A stretch of 64,000 nucleotides of DNA, taken from the NCBI RefSeq assembly GCF_016907475.1, contig NZ_JAFBCA010000001.1:4154001-4218000 (forward strand). The letters run 5' to 3'. Every line of letters begins with the position of its first letter. Within the stretch, counting starts at the first letter, position 1. Shown here piece by piece: positions 46,784 to 55,860 of this stretch. A model generated the notes under the pieces. It had not been told where the DNA came from. It was given only the letters and a program-made list of their open reading frames with translations, and did not search any database. Source of the stretch: Nocardioides cavernae (GTDB lineage Bacteria > Actinomycetota > Actinomycetes > Propionibacteriales > Nocardioidaceae). Position numbers and translations under genes: made by a program.

Positions 46784-47908
46784 GTGAGCGGACTCATCGA
46801 GCAGCTCGACCCCCTCTTCACGCAGATCGTCGACGGCATCGGCGAGCTGGAGGGCAACGAGTCCTGCGCCGACCTGTTCGACAGCGAGCAGAACCGTCGC
46901 GTCGAGGACGGGTGGTGCCACGAGCCGGGCTACTTCACGATCCCGGGGTCGCACCCGTGGGAGACGCAGGCGCTCTACGTCGCGATGCACCCCACCCACC
47001 CCGACTGGTACGAGCAGACGGTGACCAACGCCGACCGCGAGCGGCTCATGCAGGAGGCCCTGACGACGACGTGGAACCAGAGCCACGACAGCTGGGTGAA
47101 CAGCGCCGTTCCCACGGTCTACCGCAGCGCGAGCCAGGACGTCTGGGAGCCGGACCCCTCGGCGATGGAGGCACCGGTGCAGGCCCTCAGCGACCTGACG
47201 CGGTGGCTGGCCGGTCAGCTCGAGCCGGGCGCCGGGTGGACCAGCCCCGACGACCCCGAGGCGCCGCAGTGGCTCGCCGACCTGCGCCAGCACTGGCCGG
47301 CGACCTCGCAGAGCTCGGAGTCGTTCTACGACTTCTGGAACGACGTCAACGACAAGTGCAGCCTCTACCTCCACGCCGCTGCGCGTCTCGCGTCCTCCAG
47401 CGCCCAGGTCGGCGCGGCCCTGTCCGACTACCAGACCAACCTGCTGGAGGCGACCGAGAAGTGCCGTGACCGGGTCACGGAGGCGCTCGAGCAGTGGCAG
47501 GCCTGGAAGGACCGGAGCGGCGCCTGGCCGACGGGGGCGATGACGGACAACAGCGGCGCCAAGGACATCCTCGGCCACGTCAGCACGGTCACCGGCCTGG
47601 TCGCCCTGTTCCCGCCCGCGGCGGCGGTGAGCGGCGGCGTCAGCCTGGTCACCGGCCTGGTCACCTACATCATCCCGGACAAGAGCATCGAGATGGAGGT
47701 GCTCAGCGCCGCCACCGCCTCCGAGATCCACAACGGCTTCCTCAACGACCTCAAGCGGATCGCCGAGGAGATGGGCAAGGCGCTCGACGGCCTGCGCACC
47801 GAGCCCCCGGCCGACGCCGGCACCTTCGCGCACCAGGGCCTAGAGTCCTACGCCAACGACGTGGTCGCCAACCGGCGCGACTGGACGCCGCCCACGGTGC
47901 ACATCTAG
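46784..47908 (+). CDS. Helical protein with hydrophobic hairpin, partner of the WXG100-like protein
   Basis: 374 residues. Residues 1-160 are mixed, with WCHEPGYFTIPGSHPWETQAL. About 165-245 is a long helical stretch (DFWNDVNDKCSLYLHAAARL; ALSDYQTNLLEATEKCRD). About 265-298 is a hydrophobic pair of segments (TGLVALFPPAAAVSGGV and LVTGLVTYIIP) that could cross a membrane. No enzymatic motif is visible. The start is GTG 46784, with GGAGG of the upstream stop region as ribosome-binding site. May be a type VII-type effector or surface protein; not recognised. Confidence 0.55.
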   Translation: MSGLIEQLDPLFTQIVDGIGELEGNESCADLFDSEQNRRVEDGWCHEPGYFTIPGSHPWETQALYVAMHPTHPDWYEQTVTNADRERLMQEALTTTWNQSHDSWVNSAVPTVYRSASQDVWEPDPSAMEAPVQALSDLTRWLAGQLEPGAGWTSPDDPEAPQWLADLRQHWPATSQSSESFYDFWNDVNDKCSLYLHAAARLASSSAQVGAALSDYQTNLLEATEKCRDRVTEALEQWQAWKDRSGAWPTGAMTDNSGAKDILGHVSTVTGLVALFPPAAAVSGGVSLVTGLVTYIIPDKSIEMEVLSAATASEIHNGFLNDLKRIAEEMGKALDGLRTEPPADAGTFAHQGLESYANDVVANRRDWTPPTVHI

Positions 47909-47927
47909 GGGCGATCCCTGGCCCTGG

Positions 47928-48677
47928 TCAGCGGGCCGCGAGGGCGGAGCCCAGGAGCGTGCGCAGGCTCTCGAAGTGCCGCTCGGTGGACTCCTCGTCG
48001 TACATCGACGTGTCGGCCATGGAGTAGCCGTGGGGGCCCGGGAAGACCTCGTTGACCGCGGCCAGGCCCGCCTCAGCCATCGCGGCACCGAGGGCGGCGA
48101 CGGCCTCGGGCGGCATCGACCGGTCGTCGGAGGCGTGCCCGAAGGCGAACGCGGCCCGCGCCGTGGCCAGGGTGAGGTGGGGGCTGTCGGGCCCGTCGGT
48201 CACCAGACCGCCGCCGTGCCAGCCGCCGACCGCGACGACGTCCGGGTCCATGCCCGCCGCGCGGACCGCGATGCGAGCACCCATGCAGTAGCCCGTGACC
48301 CCGACGGCCTCCCCCGCGGTCTCGGGACGTGAGCGCAGCGCCGACAGGTACGCCGGGAGGTCGCGCGCGAGCAGGTCGGTGGTGAGTCCCTTGACGCGCT
48401 CCATGGCGCCGGGCATGAAGGCCTCGCGGGCGCCGGGCTCCCGCAGGTCCGTGCTGGGAGCCAGCTCGGCCGCGGTGCCATCGCGGTGGAAGACGTTGGG
48501 GGCCAGCACGGTGTAGCCCCACGACGCGATCCGGTCGGCCATCTCCTCGATCCGGGGCCGGAGGCCGATCGCGTCGATGACGAACAGGACGCCCGGCGCA
48601 GGTCCAGCCGCGCTCGGCGCGGTGGCGAGGTAGGCCTCGGCGTCACCGTCGGGCATGGTCAGGGTGAGGGTGGGCAC
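47928..48677 (-). CDS. Dienelactone hydrolase family protein
   Basis: 249 residues of alpha/beta-hydrolase fold. The nucleophile elbow is GYCMGAR (Cys, as in dienelactone hydrolase) and the catalytic His is in GPHGYSM; an Asp in GHASDDRSM completes the triad. The start is GTG 48677; a TAGCCT -10 hexamer lies six bases upstream, in the 15-base gap after the USP gene, so it may have its own leaderless transcript. Natural substrate unknown. Confidence 0.9.
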   Translation of the reverse strand: MPTLTLTMPDGDAEAYLATAPSAAGPAPGVLFVIDAIGLRPRIEEMADRIASWGYTVLAPNVFHRDGTAAELAPSTDLREPGAREAFMPGAMERVKGLTTDLLARDLPAYLSALRSRPETAGEAVGVTGYCMGARIAVRAAGMDPDVVAVGGWHGGGLVTDGPDSPHLTLATARAAFAFGHASDDRSMPPEAVAALGAAMAEAGLAAVNEVFPGPHGYSMADTSMYDEESTERHFESLRTLLGSALAAR

Positions 48678-48683
48678 GCTCCG

Positions 48684-48689
48684 AGGCTA
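48684..48689 (-). promoter_or_regulatory. Candidate -10 box (TAGCCT) of the dienelactone hydrolase gene
   Basis: Minus-strand TAGCCT, six bases, GTG 48677. It lies wholly in the short gap between the USP stop and this start. No ribosome-binding site is at the usual place except a weak CGGAG. Confidence 0.4.
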
Positions 48690-48692
48690 GCC

Positions 48693-49526
48693 TCAGCGCA
48701 CCACCGCCACCGGGCACTCCGCGCGCTGCAGCACCCCCTGGCTCACCGAGCCCAGCAACAGGCCGCCGAAGAAGCCGAGGCCGTGCGAGCCGACGACCAG
48801 CAATGAGGCACCGCGCGAGGCATCCACCAAGCAGCGGACGGGCGCGACCGGGACCGCCTCCTGCTCGATCACGACGTCCGGGTGGTCGACCCGCATCCCG
48901 GCGACGCTCTCGGCCAGCAGCACCTGGCGGTGCGCGAGACCCTCCTGCGCCCGCGGCTCGGCGTTCCACACGTCGGTTGACGGCGCGTGCGTGCGCCAGG
49001 CGTGGAGCGCCACCACGGTCTCGCCGGTCCGCTCGGCCCGCCGGCACGCCTGCTCCAGGGCGGCCGAGCTCGTCGCCGAGCCGTCGACCCCGACCACGAT
49101 GCGGCGGGCGTCGGCGCCGTGCGTGGGGCGTACGACGACCACAGGGCAGGGCGCGTGGCGGGCGAGGTGCTGGCTGACCGAGCCGATGAGCAGGTCCTCG
49201 GCCCGGCCGTGCCCCCGGCTGCCGACCACCAGGAGGTCGTCGGAGACCGAGGCACGGAGCAGCTCGCCGGTCACGTGGCCGACGCGAGTCTCCACCTCGA
49301 CGTCGAGGTCGCCGAACCGCTCCTCGATGCCGGCGAGCACGTCCTCGCCGCGGTGCACCATCTCCGCGCCCCAGGGCGACGTGATCGCATCGTCGACGGT
49401 GACGACGTGGAGCCCACGACCGGTGGCGCGAGCCTCCTCGGCCGCCCATCGGAGGGCGAGCTCGGCGTCCGCCGAACCGTCGTAGGCGACCAGGATCCTT
49501 CGGGTGGGGGTGCGCGGGTTGTCCAT
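48693..49526 (-). CDS. Tandem universal stress protein
   Basis: 277 residues made of two USP domains. Each carries the ATP-binding pattern GSRGHGRAEDLLIGS and GSHGLGFFGGLLLGS (GxxGxG-9-GS type), after VAYDGSADAEL and VGVDGSATSSA. ATP-binding tandem USPs in actinobacteria respond to hypoxia and stationary phase. The start is ATG 49526; divergent from the PPOX gene 107 bases away. In mycobacteria similar USP genes are DosR-dependent; no DosR box was recognised here. Confidence 0.93.
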   Translation of the reverse strand: MDNPRTPTRRILVAYDGSADAELALRWAAEEARATGRGLHVVTVDDAITSPWGAEMVHRGEDVLAGIEERFGDLDVEVETRVGHVTGELLRASVSDDLLVVGSRGHGRAEDLLIGSVSQHLARHAPCPVVVVRPTHGADARRIVVGVDGSATSSAALEQACRRAERTGETVVALHAWRTHAPSTDVWNAEPRAQEGLAHRQVLLAESVAGMRVDHPDVVIEQEAVPVAPVRCLVDASRGASLLVVGSHGLGFFGGLLLGSVSQGVLQRAECPVAVVR

Positions 49527-49621
49527 GCCTCAAGCGTGCGCCGCCGGTTCGCTGCCCGACAGGTGAGGACGGCCCGTCCCGGAGGGGTCCAAGGACCCTG
49601 CCGACGCCCGCTCCCCCGCCG

Positions 49622-49627
49622 TACGGT
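49622..49627 (+). promoter_or_regulatory. Candidate -10 box (TACGGT) of the PPOX-family gene
   Basis: TACGGT, six bases (CCCGGT), then ATG 49634; no ribosome-binding site. Fits a leaderless transcript. Confidence 0.42.
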
Positions 49628-49633
49628 CCCGGT

Positions 49634-50071
49634 ATGGACGAGCCGATCACCCGCATGGGCACCGAGGAGTGCTGGGAGTTCCTGCGCCGCCACGAGTTCG
49701 GCAGGCTGGCCCACCACCTCGCCGACGAGGTGCACATCGCGCCCGTCAACTACGCCGTCGACCACGACCCGGCCACGGGCCGCCGGTCCCTGCTGTTCCG
49801 GACCGCCGAGGGCTCGAAGCTGCTCGGGGTCGTGATGAACCCCGACGTCGCCTTCGAGGTCGACGAGATCGTCGGGGAGCGCGCCACGAGCATCGTGCTG
49901 CGCGGCCGGGCTCGCCGGCTCGAGGAGGACGAGGAGCACCGCGCCGAGAACCTCCCGCTCCGCCCGTGGGTGGCCACGGCGAAGTGGAACGTCGTCGAGG
50001 TCGACGTGACCGAGGTCAGCGGACGACGCTTCGAGCTCTCGCGCCCCTGGCAGCACATGACCCCGGACTGA
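49634..50071 (+). CDS. Pyridoxamine 5'-phosphate oxidase-family (split-barrel) protein
   Basis: 145 residues. The split-barrel start (CWEFLRRHEFGRLAHHLADEVHIAPVNYAVD) and GSKLLGVVMNPDVAFEVDEI match PF12900-type flavin or F420 split-barrel proteins. With F420 genes in the same genome either cofactor is possible; no motif decides it. Divergent from the USP gene, a pairing frequent in actinobacterial dormancy regions. Its TACGGT -10 hexamer is six bases before the ATG. Confidence 0.85.
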   Translation: MDEPITRMGTEECWEFLRRHEFGRLAHHLADEVHIAPVNYAVDHDPATGRRSLLFRTAEGSKLLGVVMNPDVAFEVDEIVGERATSIVLRGRARRLEEDEEHRAENLPLRPWVATAKWNVVEVDVTEVSGRRFELSRPWQHMTPD

Positions 50072-50100
50072 CCGGGGCCACGTGCCGGGTCAGGTGCCGC

Positions 50101-50856
50101 TCACACGGTGGCGGCCTGCGCCGCGCGCCACTCGTCGTACGTCGTGGTGAAGAGGCGCGCGCCGGGTCCCGGGACGAGCTCGTCACCTGACAGCACGGCT
50201 CCGAAGTACGTCGCGGCGGGGTCGGCGACCACCGTGCGGGGGTCACCCTGGGCGGTGAGCGCGGCGGCGACGAAGTCGCTCATCCGGACCTTGGACGGCC
50301 CCCCGATCTCCTGGATCCGGCCGAGCGGCTCACCGACCGTGATCGGCCCGAGCGCGGCGACGACGTCGTCGGCAGCCATCGGCTGGAAGTAGCCGGTGGA
50401 CAGGTGGACCTCCTCGCCCACGGTGGCGGCCTGGGCGATGGCGGCGGTGAACTCGTAGAACTGGGTCGCGTGGACGATCGACCAGGGCACGCCGCCGTCG
50501 CGGATCAGCTGCTCCTGGGCGACCTTGGCGCGCAGGTAACCGCTCGCCGGGAGGCGATCGGTCCCGACGATGGAGAGAGCGACGTGGTGGCCCACGCCCG
50601 CCGCCTTCTCGGCCTCGAGGAGGTTGCCGGTCGAGCGGGTGAAGAAGTCCAGCACGTCCGCGTCGGCGAACGACGGCGAGTTGGAGACGTCGACGACGAC
50701 CTCCGCGCCGACCAGCACCTCCGCGAGGCCCTCACAGGTCAGCGTGTTCACCCCCGTGTTGGGTGCGGCGGCGACGCCCTCGTGGCCGTGCTCGGTGAGG
50801 CGGGCGATGAGCTTGGAACCGATCAGGCCGGTTCCGCCGATGACGACGATCTTCAT
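50101..50856 (-). CDS. NAD(P)-binding NmrA/SDR-like oxidoreductase, probable ECF41 target
   Basis: 251 residues with the Rossmann start MKIVVIGGTGLIGSKLIARL and the later HHVALSIVGTDRLPASGYLRAKVAQE, where Tyr and Lys keep the atypical SDR arrangement; then WSIVHATQFYEF. Genes for such oxidoreductases or epimerases accompany ECF41 sigma factors. AAGGA lies seven bases before ATG 50856. The promoter element at 50895-50921 fits ECF41. Substrate unknown. Confidence 0.9.
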   Translation of the reverse strand: MKIVVIGGTGLIGSKLIARLTEHGHEGVAAAPNTGVNTLTCEGLAEVLVGAEVVVDVSNSPSFADADVLDFFTRSTGNLLEAEKAAGVGHHVALSIVGTDRLPASGYLRAKVAQEQLIRDGGVPWSIVHATQFYEFTAAIAQAATVGEEVHLSTGYFQPMAADDVVAALGPITVGEPLGRIQEIGGPSKVRMSDFVAAALTAQGDPRTVVADPAATYFGAVLSGDELVPGPGARLFTTTYDEWRAAQAATV

Positions 50857-50894
50857 GGTGTGTCCTTCACGTGGGTGGATGGGTCCGCAGTGAT

Positions 50895-50921
50895 GACCGG
50901 ACAGCAGCCGTGCTTGTGACA
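50895..50921 (-). promoter_or_regulatory. ECF41-type promoter (TGTCACA-N16-GGTC) upstream of the oxidoreductase
   Basis: On the minus strand TGTCACA (50921-50915), a 16-base spacer and GGTC (50898-50895). The reported ECF41 consensus is TGTCACA, about 16 bases, CGTC; only one base differs. The start of transcription would be about 30 bases before ATG 50856. Confidence 0.65.
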
Positions 50922-50937
50922 CCTGCACCCGCGCGGG

Positions 50938-51846
50938 TCAGGACATGCGGGTGAGCTTGTCGGGCACCATGACCCACATCAGGCGCTCGATGCCCGCCCC
51001 GGACACGTCCAGGCTGAGCACCGCCACCGCTTCCCCGTCCTGCTGGACCAGCACCGACGGCGCCCCGTTGGTTCTCAGCCAGGTGATCGTCGTGTCGGGC
51101 CAGAAGACCGGCGCGAAAGCAGCCACGAACCTCGCGACCTGACTGCGGCCGACGACCGGGTGCCTCGCGGCCCGGCGCACCATGCCGGCGCCGTCGGACA
51201 CGCTCACGACGTCCTCGGCCAGGACGCGCTCCAACGCGGCGAGGTCGCCGGCGCGCGCGGCGTCGAGGAACGCCTCGAGCAGGGCACGGTGCCGAGCGGG
51301 GTCGACCGGTTCGGGCGGTCGGGCTTGCTCCGCGGCCAGGTGGCGCCTCGCTCGACTGACCACCTGCCGTGCGTTGGCGCTGGTGGTCTCGAGGACCTCC
51401 GCGATGTCGCCGTAGTCGTAGGCGAACGCCTCGCGCAGCACGTACGCCGCGCGCTCGCGAGGCGGGAGGGACTCGAGGATGACCAGCACGGCGACCCCGA
51501 TCGCCTCCGCCCGCTCCGCCCCGAGCAACGGGTCGGCGCTGGTGTCGACGGGCTCCGGCAGCCACGGACCGACGTACTGCTCGCGCCGCATCCTGGCCGA
51601 CTCAGCGGTGTTGATCGCGAGGCGCGTTGTCATCGTGGTGAGGAAGCCACCGGGGTTGCGCACCACCGAGCGGTCCGTCTGCTGCCAGCGCAGCCAGGCC
51701 TCCTGGACGATGTCCTCGGCCTCGGCGACGCTCCCCAGCATCCGGTAGGCGATGCCGAACATCCGCGGTCGCGAGTCGGCGAACAGCGCCAGGGCGCGCT
51801 CGATGTCGTCGTCGGTCCGCTCCGGCTCTGGCATCGGGGCCATCAT
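50938..51846 (-). CDS. ECF41-family RNA polymerase sigma factor with SnoaL-like C-terminal domain
   Basis: 302 residues. Region 2 (FGIAYRMLGSVAEAEDIVQEAWLRW) and region 4 (LPPRERAAYVLREAFAYDYGDIAEVL) are joined by the linker motif WLPEP characteristic of ECF41. The C-terminal SnoaL-like domain (about 175-302) has DGAGM and VPDKL in place of the usual DGGGK and NPDKL, which act as the internal anti-sigma switch. No separate anti-sigma gene is present, as expected. ATG 51846 or 51843 are both possible. The next gene on the strand is its probable target. Confidence 0.92.
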   Translation of the reverse strand: MMAPMPEPERTDDDIERALALFADSRPRMFGIAYRMLGSVAEAEDIVQEAWLRWQQTDRSVVRNPGGFLTTMTTRLAINTAESARMRREQYVGPWLPEPVDTSADPLLGAERAEAIGVAVLVILESLPPRERAAYVLREAFAYDYGDIAEVLETTSANARQVVSRARRHLAAEQARPPEPVDPARHRALLEAFLDAARAGDLAALERVLAEDVVSVSDGAGMVRRAARHPVVGRSQVARFVAAFAPVFWPDTTITWLRTNGAPSVLVQQDGEAVAVLSLDVSGAGIERLMWVMVPDKLTRMS

Positions 51847-51935
51847 GCCGGTCGCGACCCGCGCGAGCGTCAGCGCTGGCAGGTGGTGACCGGGTGGTGG
51901 TGCAGGACCGGGCGGCTTCGGGCCTCCGGAGCAGG

Positions 51936-53312
51936 TCAGCACTCCACGACGTTGAGGGCGAGGCCTCCGCGGGCGGTCTCCTTGTACTTGTCCTTCATGT
52001 CGCGCCCCGTCTCGCGCATCGTCTTGATCGCCTTGTCCAGCGAGACGAAGTGCGAGCCGTCACCGCGCACGGCCATGCGGGCCGCCGTGATCGCCTTGAT
52101 CGAGGCCACCGCGTTGCGCTCGATGCAGGGGATCTGGACGAGCCCGCCGACCGGGTCGCAGGTGAGCCCGAGGTTGTGCTCGATGCCGATCTCGGCGGCG
52201 TTCTCCACCTGCTCCGGGGTGCCGCCGATGACCTCGGCCAGCCCGCCGGCCGCCATCGAGCAGGCCGAGCCGACCTCGCCCTGGCAGCCGACCTCGGCGC
52301 CCGAGATGGATGCGTTCTCCTTGAACAGCAGGCCGATGGCCGCGGCCGTGAGCAGGAAGCGGACGACGCCGTCGTCGTCGGCCCCCGGGACGAAGTGGTG
52401 GTAGTAGTGCAGCACCGCCGGCACGATCCCGGCAGCGCCGTTGGTCGGCGCCGTCACGACCCGTCCGCCGGCGGCGTTCTCCTCGTTGACCGCCAGCGCG
52501 TAGAGGGTCACCCACTCCATCGCCCCGAGGGGGTCGGCGACCCCGGACGCCCACTCGACCTCGAGCTTGGCCTTCAGCTCGGCCGCGCGCCGGCGTACCT
52601 TCAACCCACCCGGCAGCACCCCGGTCGTCCGGCTGCCGCGCTCGACGCACTCCTGCATCACCTGCCAGATCGCCAGCAGCTCGCGGCGCACCTCGTCCTC
52701 GGTCCGGCGGACCAGCTCGTTGGCGAGCATCACGTCGCTGATCCGCAGGCCCGTCGCCCGGGTGATGGCGAGCAGCTCGTCGGCCGTGGAGAACGGGTGG
52801 GGGACGGGCGTCTCGTCGGCCACCAGCACCCGGTTGCCGACGTCGTCCTCGTCGAGCACGAAGCCGCCCCCGACCGAGTAGTACTCGCGCCGCCTGAGCT
52901 CGGTGCCGCCGGCGTCGAAGGCCTGGAAGACCATGCCGTTGATGTGGAACTCGAGCCGCTTGCGCCGGTGCAGCACGACGTCGTCGACCGAGAAGGGCAC
53001 CGGGTGCTTGCCGGCGAGCACGATGCTCCCCGAGGACAGCACCTCCTGGACCATCGGGTCGGCCGCCACCGGGTCGACGAGGTGCGGCTGCTCACCGGCG
53101 AGGCCGAGGACGACCGCCTTGACGCTGCCGTGGCCGTGGCCGGTCGCTCCGAGCGAGCCGAAGAGCTCGACGTGGACGCGGGCCACGCCTGGCAACAGGT
53201 CGTCGGCCCGCAGCCCCTCGGCGAACAGGTGGGCCGCCTTCATCGGCCCGACCGTGTGCGAGCTGGAGGGACCGATGCCCACCTTGAACAGGTCGAAGAC
53301 GCTGACGGTCAT
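51936..53312 (-). CDS. sdaA: L-serine ammonia-lyase, iron-sulfur dependent, single chain
   Basis: 458 residues. The beta domain starts [19 protein letters not shown] and holds SSSHTVGPM; the alpha domain has the serine-binding and cluster motifs [20 protein letters not shown] and [11 protein letters not shown]. It deaminates serine to pyruvate with a [4Fe-4S] cluster. GGAGGGAA lies seven bases before ATG 53312. A pair of TGCG..CGCA dyads is upstream (53392-53427). It is not in an obvious operon with the acyl-CoA dehydrogenase before it. Confidence 0.97.
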   Translation of the reverse strand: MTVSVFDLFKVGIGPSSSHTVGPMKAAHLFAEGLRADDLLPGVARVHVELFGSLGATGHGHGSVKAVVLGLAGEQPHLVDPVAADPMVQEVLSSGSIVLAGKHPVPFSVDDVVLHRRKRLEFHINGMVFQAFDAGGTELRRREYYSVGGGFVLDEDDVGNRVLVADETPVPHPFSTADELLAITRATGLRISDVMLANELVRRTEDEVRRELLAIWQVMQECVERGSRTTGVLPGGLKVRRRAAELKAKLEVEWASGVADPLGAMEWVTLYALAVNEENAAGGRVVTAPTNGAAGIVPAVLHYYHHFVPGADDDGVVRFLLTAAAIGLLFKENASISGAEVGCQGEVGSACSMAAGGLAEVIGGTPEQVENAAEIGIEHNLGLTCDPVGGLVQIPCIERNAVASIKAITAARMAVRGDGSHFVSLDKAIKTMRETGRDMKDKYKETARGGLALNVVEC

Positions 53313-53391
53313 GCCGTTCCCTCCGCTGCCGTCGCCGTCGGCGGCCGCACCCACGATGATGATCCAGCGGCGGGCCCAGGGCAAGGGGTTG

Positions 53392-53427
53392 GTTGCGTAC
53401 GACGCATCGCATTGCGCACTACGCAAC
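53392..53427. promoter_or_regulatory. Nested dyads upstream of sdaA, candidate operator
   Basis: TGCGTACGACGCA (53394-53406) and TGCGCACTACGCA (53413-53425) are two similar imperfect palindromes with centres 19 bases apart; the outer bases also form GTTGCGTA/TACGCAAC (53392-53399 and 53420-53427). They lie 80-115 bases before the sdaA start. A dimeric or tetrameric regulator is likely; which one is unknown. Confidence 0.45.
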
Positions 53428-53455
53428 GTGATGCGCCCGACGTATCGGGAGGAGC

Positions 53456-54628
53456 TCAGAGCTGGCTCTGCACCCCTGCAAGGAGCTGCCGGGCCATCAC
53501 GATCCGCTGGACCTGGTTGGTGCCCTCGTAGATCTGGGTGATCTTGGCGTCGCGCATCATCCGCTCGACCGGGTAGTCGCGGGTGAAGCCGTAGCCGCCG
53601 AGCACCTGGACCGCGTTGACCGTGACCTCCATCGCGACGTCGGACGCGAAGCACTTGGCCGCCGCGCCGAAGAAGGTGAGGTCGTCGTCGCCGCGCTCCG
53701 AGCGACCCGCGGCGGCGTAGGTCATCTGGCGGGCCGCCTCGACCTTCATGCCCATGTCGGCGAGCATGAACTGCATGCCCTGGAAGTCGGCGATCGCCTT
53801 GCCGAACTGCTGGCGCTCCTTGGCGTAGTCGAGCGCGTAGTCGAGCGCACCCTGCGCGACGCCCACGGCCTGCGCGGCGATGGTGACGCGGGTGTGGTCG
53901 AGGGTCTGCATGGCGGTCGCGAAGCCGGTGCCCTCCTCGCCGATCATCCGCGAGGCGGGGATGCGGACCTTGTCGAGGTAGACCTCGCGTGTCGGGCTGC
54001 CCTTGATCCCGAGCTTCTTCTCCGGCGCACCGAAGGAGAGGCCCTCGTCGGACTTCTCGACCACGAACGCCGAGATGCCGCCGCGGGTCTTCTTCTCGGG
54101 GTCGGTGACGGCCATGACGGTGTAGAACTCGGACTCGCCGGCGTTGGTGATCCACCGCTTGACGCCGTCGAGCACCCACTCGTCGCCGTCGCGGACCGCG
54201 CGGGTCTTCATGCCGCCGGCGTCGGAGCCGGCGTCGGGCTCGGAGAGGCAGTACGAGAAGCCGCCCTCGCCGCGGGCCAGCGCGCCGAGGTAGGTCTGCT
54301 TGAGCTCCTCGGAGCCCGCGATCTGCACCGGCAGGGAGCCGAGCTTGTTGACCGCGGGGATCAGCGAGGACGAGACGCACGCGCGGGCGACCTCCTCGAT
54401 CACCAGCACGGTGGCGAGCGCGTCGGCGCCCGCGCCGCCGTACTGCTCGGGCACGTGGGGGGCGTGGAAGTCCGACGCGAGCAGCGCTGCAGCCGCCTCG
54501 TGGGGGTAGCGCGCCTCCTCGTCGACAGCCGCCGCGAACGGCGCGATCTTCGCGTCGGCGACGGCGCGGACGGCCTCGCGGATCGCCTGGTGCTCCTCGG
54601 AGAGGGCGTAGAGGGGGAACTCGCTCAT
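53456..54628 (-). CDS. Acyl-CoA dehydrogenase
   Basis: 390 residues with the three-part ACAD fold. FAD and substrate motifs [14 protein letters not shown] and [15 protein letters not shown] are followed by the C-terminal helical domain with [17 protein letters not shown]; the Glu in this segment is the usual catalytic base. The protein opens [21 protein letters not shown]. The first step of beta-oxidation or of branched-chain catabolism is likely. ATG 54628. Confidence 0.96.
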   Translation of the reverse strand: MSEFPLYALSEEHQAIREAVRAVADAKIAPFAAAVDEEARYPHEAAAALLASDFHAPHVPEQYGGAGADALATVLVIEEVARACVSSSLIPAVNKLGSLPVQIAGSEELKQTYLGALARGEGGFSYCLSEPDAGSDAGGMKTRAVRDGDEWVLDGVKRWITNAGESEFYTVMAVTDPEKKTRGGISAFVVEKSDEGLSFGAPEKKLGIKGSPTREVYLDKVRIPASRMIGEEGTGFATAMQTLDHTRVTIAAQAVGVAQGALDYALDYAKERQQFGKAIADFQGMQFMLADMGMKVEAARQMTYAAAGRSERGDDDLTFFGAAAKCFASDVAMEVTVNAVQVLGGYGFTRDYPVERMMRDAKITQIYEGTNQVQRIVMARQLLAGVQSQL

Positions 54629-54780
54629 GGCTCAGGATTCTAGGACGTCCATGCTTTCGCCAGCAGTACTCGGCGGTGTGGCCATGACCACTCGCTCCGG
54701 CGCACAGGACGACGAGCGCCCGGCCGGTGCCGAGGCACCGACCGGGCGGTCGATCATGTGGAGCGGGTGGTGAGGTGAGG

Positions 54781-55704
54781 TCAGCCGACCTTGATGACGA
54801 CCTTCTTGTCCTTCGACTTCTCGGTGTAGTCGTCACCCAGGTAGAGCACCTTGACCTTGGTCTTGCCGGCCGGCAGCGCCTTCTTGAGCGTGACCTTGAC
54901 CTTGCCCTTGGCATTGAGCACGCCCTTGCCGAGCGTCTTCTTGCCCTTCATCACCTTGACCTTGCCGGTGGGCACCTCGTTGGCCGCCTCGACGACGACG
55001 TTGAGCTTGGTCTTCTTGCCGAGCGGCGTGACCTTCTTGGTCGGCGTCGCCTCGGTGGTCGACTCGTTCTCGGCCAGGATGATCGAGCCGAGGCTGGACG
55101 GCGACCCCGGCTTGAAGGCGCACGGCACGTCCGCGAGCATCGTCACGTCGCCCTGCTTCGTCGCGGTGAACTTGAACGCCGACGGCACCACGACGTCGTA
55201 CGTGCCTCCACCGGGCAGGTTCACCGGGACCGTGGACGCGGGCACCACGCCCGGCGTGGCCAGGGGGTTGGGCGTGTTGAGCGTCAGCGGCGTGTTCGCG
55301 GTCGTGGGCACGGCGGTCTGCGGGAAGCGCACGTTCTGCAGCGGCAGCTCGGCAAGGTCCGAGGAGGAGAGCTCATCGAGGGTGGCGACCATGTCGTTCG
55401 AGAAGCCACCGATGGTGGTCGCCTGGAACAGCCCCTTCGCGGCGTCGACGACGTCGCCCGGCAGCGTCACGCTGAGGAGCACCGGGATGGCCGGGGCATC
55501 GAGCCCGGCGTTGGCGGCAGTCGGCAGGGTGGCCGTGATGGACACCGGGATGTCCCGGGCGCCGAGGCTCGGGAAGGTGCAGGTGTAGGTGGTCGACGCC
55601 GTTGCCGCGGTGGCAGTGGGCGCCGCAAGGGCGACCAGCGCGCCGGCGGTCAGCGCGCCGGCAGCAGCGACGGCACCGAGGCGCCGAGATGCGTTGTGGA
55701 ACAT
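54781..55704 (-). CDS. Secreted surface protein with DUF6801-like and Ig-like domains
   Basis: 307 residues from ATG 55704 ([18 protein letters not shown]). The signal peptide ends about APTATA; the first domain begins [17 protein letters not shown] and closes with [10 protein letters not shown], a Cys pair that fits DUF6801. The last 80 residues form a Lys-rich Ig-like repeat ([44 protein letters not shown]). Probably a cell-surface or matrix protein. The family name is from memory and not certain. Confidence 0.75.
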   Translation of the reverse strand: MFHNASRRLGAVAAAGALTAGALVALAAPTATAATASTTYTCTFPSLGARDIPVSITATLPTAANAGLDAPAIPVLLSVTLPGDVVDAAKGLFQATTIGGFSNDMVATLDELSSSDLAELPLQNVRFPQTAVPTTANTPLTLNTPNPLATPGVVPASTVPVNLPGGGTYDVVVPSAFKFTATKQGDVTMLADVPCAFKPGSPSSLGSIILAENESTTEATPTKKVTPLGKKTKLNVVVEAANEVPTGKVKVMKGKKTLGKGVLNAKGKVKVTLKKALPAGKTKVKVLYLGDDYTEKSKDKKVVIKVG

Positions 55705-55848
55705 GTGGTGGTGATCCCCTCGTGGGTTGTGATGTGACGACGCCCATCCCAGCACATGTGTCCCTCCCTGCGCTCCAACCAGGGCCGTGTCGCTACCGGT
55801 TGGTAACGAGTGCTGCACCTACCCGGCCCTGGCGTGGATCGACATGAC

Positions 55849-55854
55849 TACCGT
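55849..55854 (+). promoter_or_regulatory. Candidate -10 box (TACCGT) of the CoA-binding protein gene
   Basis: TACCGT, six bases (GGAGCC), then ATG 55861. The GGAG could alternatively act as a badly spaced ribosome-binding site. Confidence 0.38.
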
Positions 55855-55860
55855 GGAGCC

